From Methanosarcina sp. (GTDB taxonomy: Archaea > Halobacteriota > Methanosarcinia > Methanosarcinales > Methanosarcinaceae): DNA of 7,630 nt. The stretch is from the NCBI GenBank assembly GCA_017883485.1, contig JADGNM010000115.1, positions 1-7,630 on the forward strand. The letters are read 5' to 3'. Shown piece by piece: positions 5,065 to 7,630 of the stretch. A program made the position numbers and the translations under genes. The notes beneath the pieces were generated by a model that was not told where the DNA came from, did not search any database, and saw only the letters and a list, made by a program, of their open reading frames with translations. Position 1 is the stretch's first letter; every line of letters begins with the position of its first letter.

Positions 5065-5922
5065 ATGGACATAGAAGATTGGGAAGAAAACAGATATGTT
5101 GAATCCGGGATAAATGCTTTTATTACCCAAATGGAAGATTCCGGTTTAAAAAAAATAGTGGAACATGTCTGTAATGCCGGAGGAAAACGAATCAGGCCGA
5201 TTATCCTCCTTCTGGCAAGTGAAATCTGCTCAGGCTCATATCGTCAGAGCCTCAGCGCAGCTCTTGCTATTGAAATGATGCATTCAGCTTCCCTTATTCA
5301 TGATGACCTGCTGGATCAGGGACTTATGAGAAGAAACTTGCCTTCAGCTCCTGAAAAGTTCGGCCATTCCAGGGCGCTTCTCTGTGGTGACTATCTTATC
5401 GCAAAATCCATTGAGTTTATTTCTCCCTATGGAGAGAAGGTTATCAGGGATTTCGGAAAGGCCGGAATGGATATGGCTGAAGGAGAAGTCCTTGACCTGA
5501 GACTTGACGAAGAAAATTTCGAGGAAAGAAACTATTTTGAGTGCATATATAAGAAAACGGCTTCCCTATTTGCGATCAGTGCTTCTATTGGGGCTTATAC
5601 GGGAGGAGCTGATGAGGTCCTTGCACAGCGCTTTAACTTCTTTGGTACTTCTCTTGGAACTGCATACCAGATTGTTGACGATATTCTTGAATTTCTGGAA
5701 GTGGTTGGAGGTAAGGAGTCTAAGTTTACATCTGAAACTCTGCCGCACGTTTATATGAAAAGTATGTCAAAGGAAGAAGCAGTAAAGAAATCGGTAGATG
5801 CAGTAAAATTACACGTCAACGCCGCAAAAGAGACCCTTATAACATTCAAGTCGTGTCCTGCAAGAGATAAGCTTTTTCAAATTACCGATTATATAACCAT
5901 CGATATGCTTGAAGGCATCTGA
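5065..5922 (+). CDS. trans-Prenyl diphosphate synthase, probably chain length above C20
   Basis: From ATG 5065 the protein has 285 residues. Motifs in family order are GGKRIRP (39-45, isopentenyl diphosphate binding), HDDLLDQGLMRRNLPS (79-94, first Asp-rich motif DDxxD at 80-84 plus Arg pair), GEVLDL (140-145), Lys-Thr at 164-165 and YQIVDDILE (201-209, second Asp-rich motif with final Glu instead of Asp). The residues before the first motif are HSASLIHDD. Ala 75 and Ser 76 at positions -5 and -4 are small, as in long-chain synthases (HTATLLHDD in octaprenyl synthase). Archaeal C20 enzymes usually carry a bulky aromatic there. A geranylfarnesyl (C25) diphosphate synthase for the methanophenazine side chain is therefore a reasonable inference. 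The loop after the second motif is short and diverged. The ATG at 4948 would add 39 repeat-derived residues and has no ribosome binding site, so 5065 is preferred. Confidence 0.85.
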   Translation: MDIEDWEENRYVESGINAFITQMEDSGLKKIVEHVCNAGGKRIRPIILLLASEICSGSYRQSLSAALAIEMMHSASLIHDDLLDQGLMRRNLPSAPEKFGHSRALLCGDYLIAKSIEFISPYGEKVIRDFGKAGMDMAEGEVLDLRLDEENFEERNYFECIYKKTASLFAISASIGAYTGGADEVLAQRFNFFGTSLGTAYQIVDDILEFLEVVGGKESKFTSETLPHVYMKSMSKEEAVKKSVDAVKLHVNAAKETLITFKSCPARDKLFQITDYITIDMLEGI

Positions 5923-6052
5923 CTCATTCCGTCAATTCACTCACTACCCAGAAAAATTGAGTTAAGTATCTTCTAAATTCGAGTGGCGAAATTCGGATGT
6001 TCAATCTTTACTTAATTTTGTTAAGTTTTTAACTTCTGCTACTAACTTTACC

Positions 6053-6057
6053 AGGTG
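6053..6057 (+). promoter_or_regulatory. Ribosome binding site that fixes the radical SAM start at 6063
   Basis: AGGTG lies five bases before ATG 6063, a good archaeal Shine-Dalgarno. The alternative GTG at 6057 overlaps this site and would add only two residues, so the ATG is preferred. Confidence 0.6.
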
Positions 6058-6062
6058 TGTCC

Positions 6063-7241
6063 ATGCGAGTATATGATAGTCCGGTGCTTAAAGTAAATGC
6101 CAGTACAGAAAACGAAAAAATGGTACTCGATGCGGAAGGTCCTCTTTCCCAGCTTGCAAAACCTTTCCTGAAACGCATTAATAATATTTTTGCGAAAGAA
6201 AAGCCCATCTCAATGGCCGAGGATGAGATTATTTTCTCTACATGGATTCCACCTATCCCCGGACCTGTCTTCAGCCGGGTAATAAGTGCCGAGATTGCGG
6301 CCATCAGGAAGAAAAGAATTCCGGACCAGTTCTCAATAGGAATTACCGCCCGTTGTCCAAACCGTTGTATTCACTGTGGAGCAGCCGATATTAAGCCGGA
6401 AAAAGAATTGACCCTGGATGAAATCTCCGATGCTGTGAATCAAGGTCTGGATCTCGGTGCCTATCTTGTCTCCTTTGATGGGGGAGAGACGATGCTTCGG
6501 GATGATCTTGTAGAGATGGTATCAAGAGTAGATAAGTCCAGGGCAATTGCTACCTGTTTTACCTCGGGGTTCAGGCTTTCCGAAGAACGGGCAAAAGCTC
6601 TTAAAGCTGCAGGGCTTTATGCCGCGAGAATCAGTCTTGATAGTCCCTTTGAAGCCGAGCACGATCGTATACGGGGGCGAACTGGCACATACAGGGATGC
6701 ACTTTCCGGAATAAAGAATTCGATTGCTGCAGGAATCCTTACTGACATGTTTGTTGTAGTCTCTCCTCATAACATCGACAACCTTGAAGAATTTTACAAT
6801 CTTGCAGCTGACCTTGGCATGAACGAAATTTCTATTTATGAAATAATCGCTGTAGGGCGCTGGCTTGACCACGAGGATGAGGTAATAGGAGAAAAAGATG
6901 TATACAGGCTTCAGAAATTCCAGAAAACTATGAACAATAGACCTGAAGGGCCCAGAGTTACTGCTTTCCCCTATTTCATGGGCCCTGATCTCTTCGGATG
7001 CTTTGCAGGCAGGCGCTGGATGCATGTTGCTTCGGACGGAGAAGTAATGCCCTGTGCCTATACTCCTCTTTCCTTTGGGAGCATATGTGAAGAGTCTCTG
7101 GGAGCTATCTGGAAGCGTATGGGCAAGCATGATGCGTACAAAAAGGACACCGCTTATTGTATGATGCGCAATCCCGATTTCCGAAAAGAATACATTCATA
7201 CAATTCCCCAGGGTGCAAAAATTCCTTATAGGCTTAGGTAA
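6063..7241 (+). CDS. Radical SAM protein with twitch/SPASM-like C-terminus, function unassigned
   Basis: The 392-residue protein has an N-terminal region of about 90 residues that I do not recognise, containing FSTWIPPIPGPVFSRV (58-73). A radical SAM core follows, with CPNRCIHC (98-105, Cys 98, 102 and 105 binding a 4Fe-4S cluster and S-adenosylmethionine) and FDGGET (138-143, the GGE motif). The C-terminus carries Cys 313, Gly 326 and Cys 331 in a C-x12-G-x4-C pattern, then Cys 366 in AYCMMRNP. This matches the start of a SPASM or twitch domain that binds auxiliary Fe-S, but not the full SPASM Cys set. Related proteins (PqqE, AhbC/AhbD, MoaA-like) modify peptides or cofactors. The substrate is unknown. 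The prenyl synthase ends 140 bases upstream on the same strand, so shared transcription or pathway, such as isoprenoid cofactor synthesis, is possible but unproven. A cytoplasmic location is expected. Confidence 0.88.
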   Translation: MRVYDSPVLKVNASTENEKMVLDAEGPLSQLAKPFLKRINNIFAKEKPISMAEDEIIFSTWIPPIPGPVFSRVISAEIAAIRKKRIPDQFSIGITARCPNRCIHCGAADIKPEKELTLDEISDAVNQGLDLGAYLVSFDGGETMLRDDLVEMVSRVDKSRAIATCFTSGFRLSEERAKALKAAGLYAARISLDSPFEAEHDRIRGRTGTYRDALSGIKNSIAAGILTDMFVVVSPHNIDNLEEFYNLAADLGMNEISIYEIIAVGRWLDHEDEVIGEKDVYRLQKFQKTMNNRPEGPRVTAFPYFMGPDLFGCFAGRRWMHVASDGEVMPCAYTPLSFGSICEESLGAIWKRMGKHDAYKKDTAYCMMRNPDFRKEYIHTIPQGAKIPYRLR

Positions 7242-7242
7242 C

Positions 7243-7262
7243 ATTTTTTAATAATATTTTTA
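7243..7262 (+). terminator. T-rich termination region after the radical SAM gene
   Basis: CATTTTTTAATAATATTTTT directly follows the TAA. Runs of six and five T's within 20 bases are typical of archaeal termination sites. Confidence 0.5.
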
Positions 7263-7293
7263 TCCAAAACCCTTCATTTCTCGTCGGAAACGA

Positions 7294-7320
7294 ATTCTGA
7301 TTCCAGTCTGGAAACTGAAT
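7294..7320. repeat. 27-bp dyad symmetry with perfect 13-bp core
   Basis: The core TTCCAG-T-CTGGAA (7301-7313) is perfectly palindromic around one base. The outer words ATTC (7294-7297) and GAAT (7317-7320) keep the same centre. It looks like a binding site for a dimeric regulator or a short hairpin. Confidence 0.5.
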
Positions 7321-7331
7321 ACTAAGGTTTA

Positions 7332-7350
7332 CATACCAGGCCTGGGTATG
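7332..7350. repeat. Near-perfect palindrome CATACC-AGGCCTG-GGTATG
   Basis: The arms CATACC (7332-7337) and GGTATG (7345-7350) flank AGGCCTG, which is itself nearly self-complementary. A single extra base breaks full symmetry. It lies 11 bases after the first dyad, and a purine-rich stretch follows. Confidence 0.5.
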
Positions 7351-7558
7351 ATCGGAGGATGGAGGAAAGCCCATTTTAATGGAGAGGATTTTTGAAAAGG
7401 TTAAATGCTTTAAAATTCTTCTTAACAGAAAATAAATTACCTCCGCAGATCGACAGAATACCTTTTAGATCTTATGGAAAGAAGACTTAAACGGATTCAT
7501 TTTTAGAAAAATAAGTAATCTTTATTTTATTTCACTAAGGAATAACTAAAAAATAACT

Positions 7559-7630
7559 TCATGATTTTACTGTGGGAATTACTTTATAATTCCATTTCCC
7601 CAAATTATCATCAAAGACAATTTCCATGTT
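7559..7630 (-). CDS. Probable 3' end of a minus-strand gene (partial)
   Basis: On the minus strand a frame enters from the window edge, reads NMEIVFDDNLGKWNYKV then IPTVKS, and stops at TGA (7561-7559). The composition is protein-like and a T-rich run (GTTATTTTTTAG) follows the stop, as expected after a gene end. An ATG at 7627 could also make this a 22-residue peptide. The family is not recognised. It would converge on the radical SAM gene. Only 24 codons are visible, so support is limited. Confidence 0.35.
   Translation of the reverse strand, partial: NMEIVFDDNLGKWNYKVIPTVKS

Larger units (their letters stand above)
7263..7558. other. Intergenic region with two dyads and no convincing gene
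   Basis: About 300 bases hold no reliable gene. Visible items are the dyads at 7294-7320 and 7332-7350, a purine-rich GGAGGATGGAGGAAAG at 7353-7368, and an 18-codon frame from ATG 7379 (MERIFEKVKCFKILLNRK, then TAA). That frame is preceded at some distance by GGAGGA, so a tiny peptide gene is possible but weakly supported. Confidence 0.45.

Noticed and set aside
6522..7244. 240-residue minus-strand frame opposite the radical SAM gene
   Set aside because: The plus strand carries intact radical SAM motifs across the same bases. The minus reading has no recognisable domain.

Overview
The window looks like chromosomal DNA of a methanogenic archaeon, most likely Methanosarcina or a close relative. 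The reasons are: tRNA genes with no encoded CCA, archaeal box A/box B signals in front of the tRNAs, moderate-GC genes separated by long AT-rich spacers, dispersed GC-rich palindromic repeats of the kind scattered through Methanosarcina genomes, and a trans-prenyl diphosphate synthase paralogue whose chain-length residues suggest a product longer than C20. Species cannot be fixed from the sequence alone.

Left part (1-1788, plus strand). The window opens in the last codons of an IS200/IS605-type (IS1341-like) tnpB. These are followed by the element's right-end hairpin, which ends in GTAGTTCAC. Next come an ADP-ribosylglycohydrolase (ARH/DraG family) and a small DUF123/GIY-YIG-like protein. A four-copy tandem repeat fills the gap between them and ends exactly at the start codon of the second gene.

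Middle (1789-4030). A gene encodes two ACT domains followed by a metallo-beta-lactamase-fold domain. It is cut by an in-frame TGA. The same frame continues for 68 more codons and carries the Gly-His-Gly motif expected at the end of the MBL fold, so the gene is either broken, misread or recoded. Downstream lies a strong ribosome binding site with no standard start codon. Two tRNA genes, Gly(UCC) and Leu(UAG), then follow on the minus strand as a probable tandem transcript.

Repeat and AT-rich region (4031-4947). About 900 bases have no convincing gene. The region holds the tRNA promoter, a 14-bp tandem repeat, two direct copies of a roughly 90-bp palindromic repeat, and a hairpin followed by a T-rich stretch. 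An inverted copy of the same repeat family sits immediately in front of the next gene.

Right part (5065-7241, plus strand). A trans-prenyl diphosphate synthase is followed by a radical SAM protein with a twitch/SPASM-like C-terminus. The synthase has small residues (Ala, Ser) in front of its first Asp-rich motif, as in enzymes making chains longer than C20. This suggests, by inference, geranylfarnesyl diphosphate for methanophenazine. The radical SAM neighbour is unassigned and could belong to the same pathway. The last 390 bases hold a T-rich termination region, two dyad structures and the probable 3' end of a minus-strand gene running off the window.
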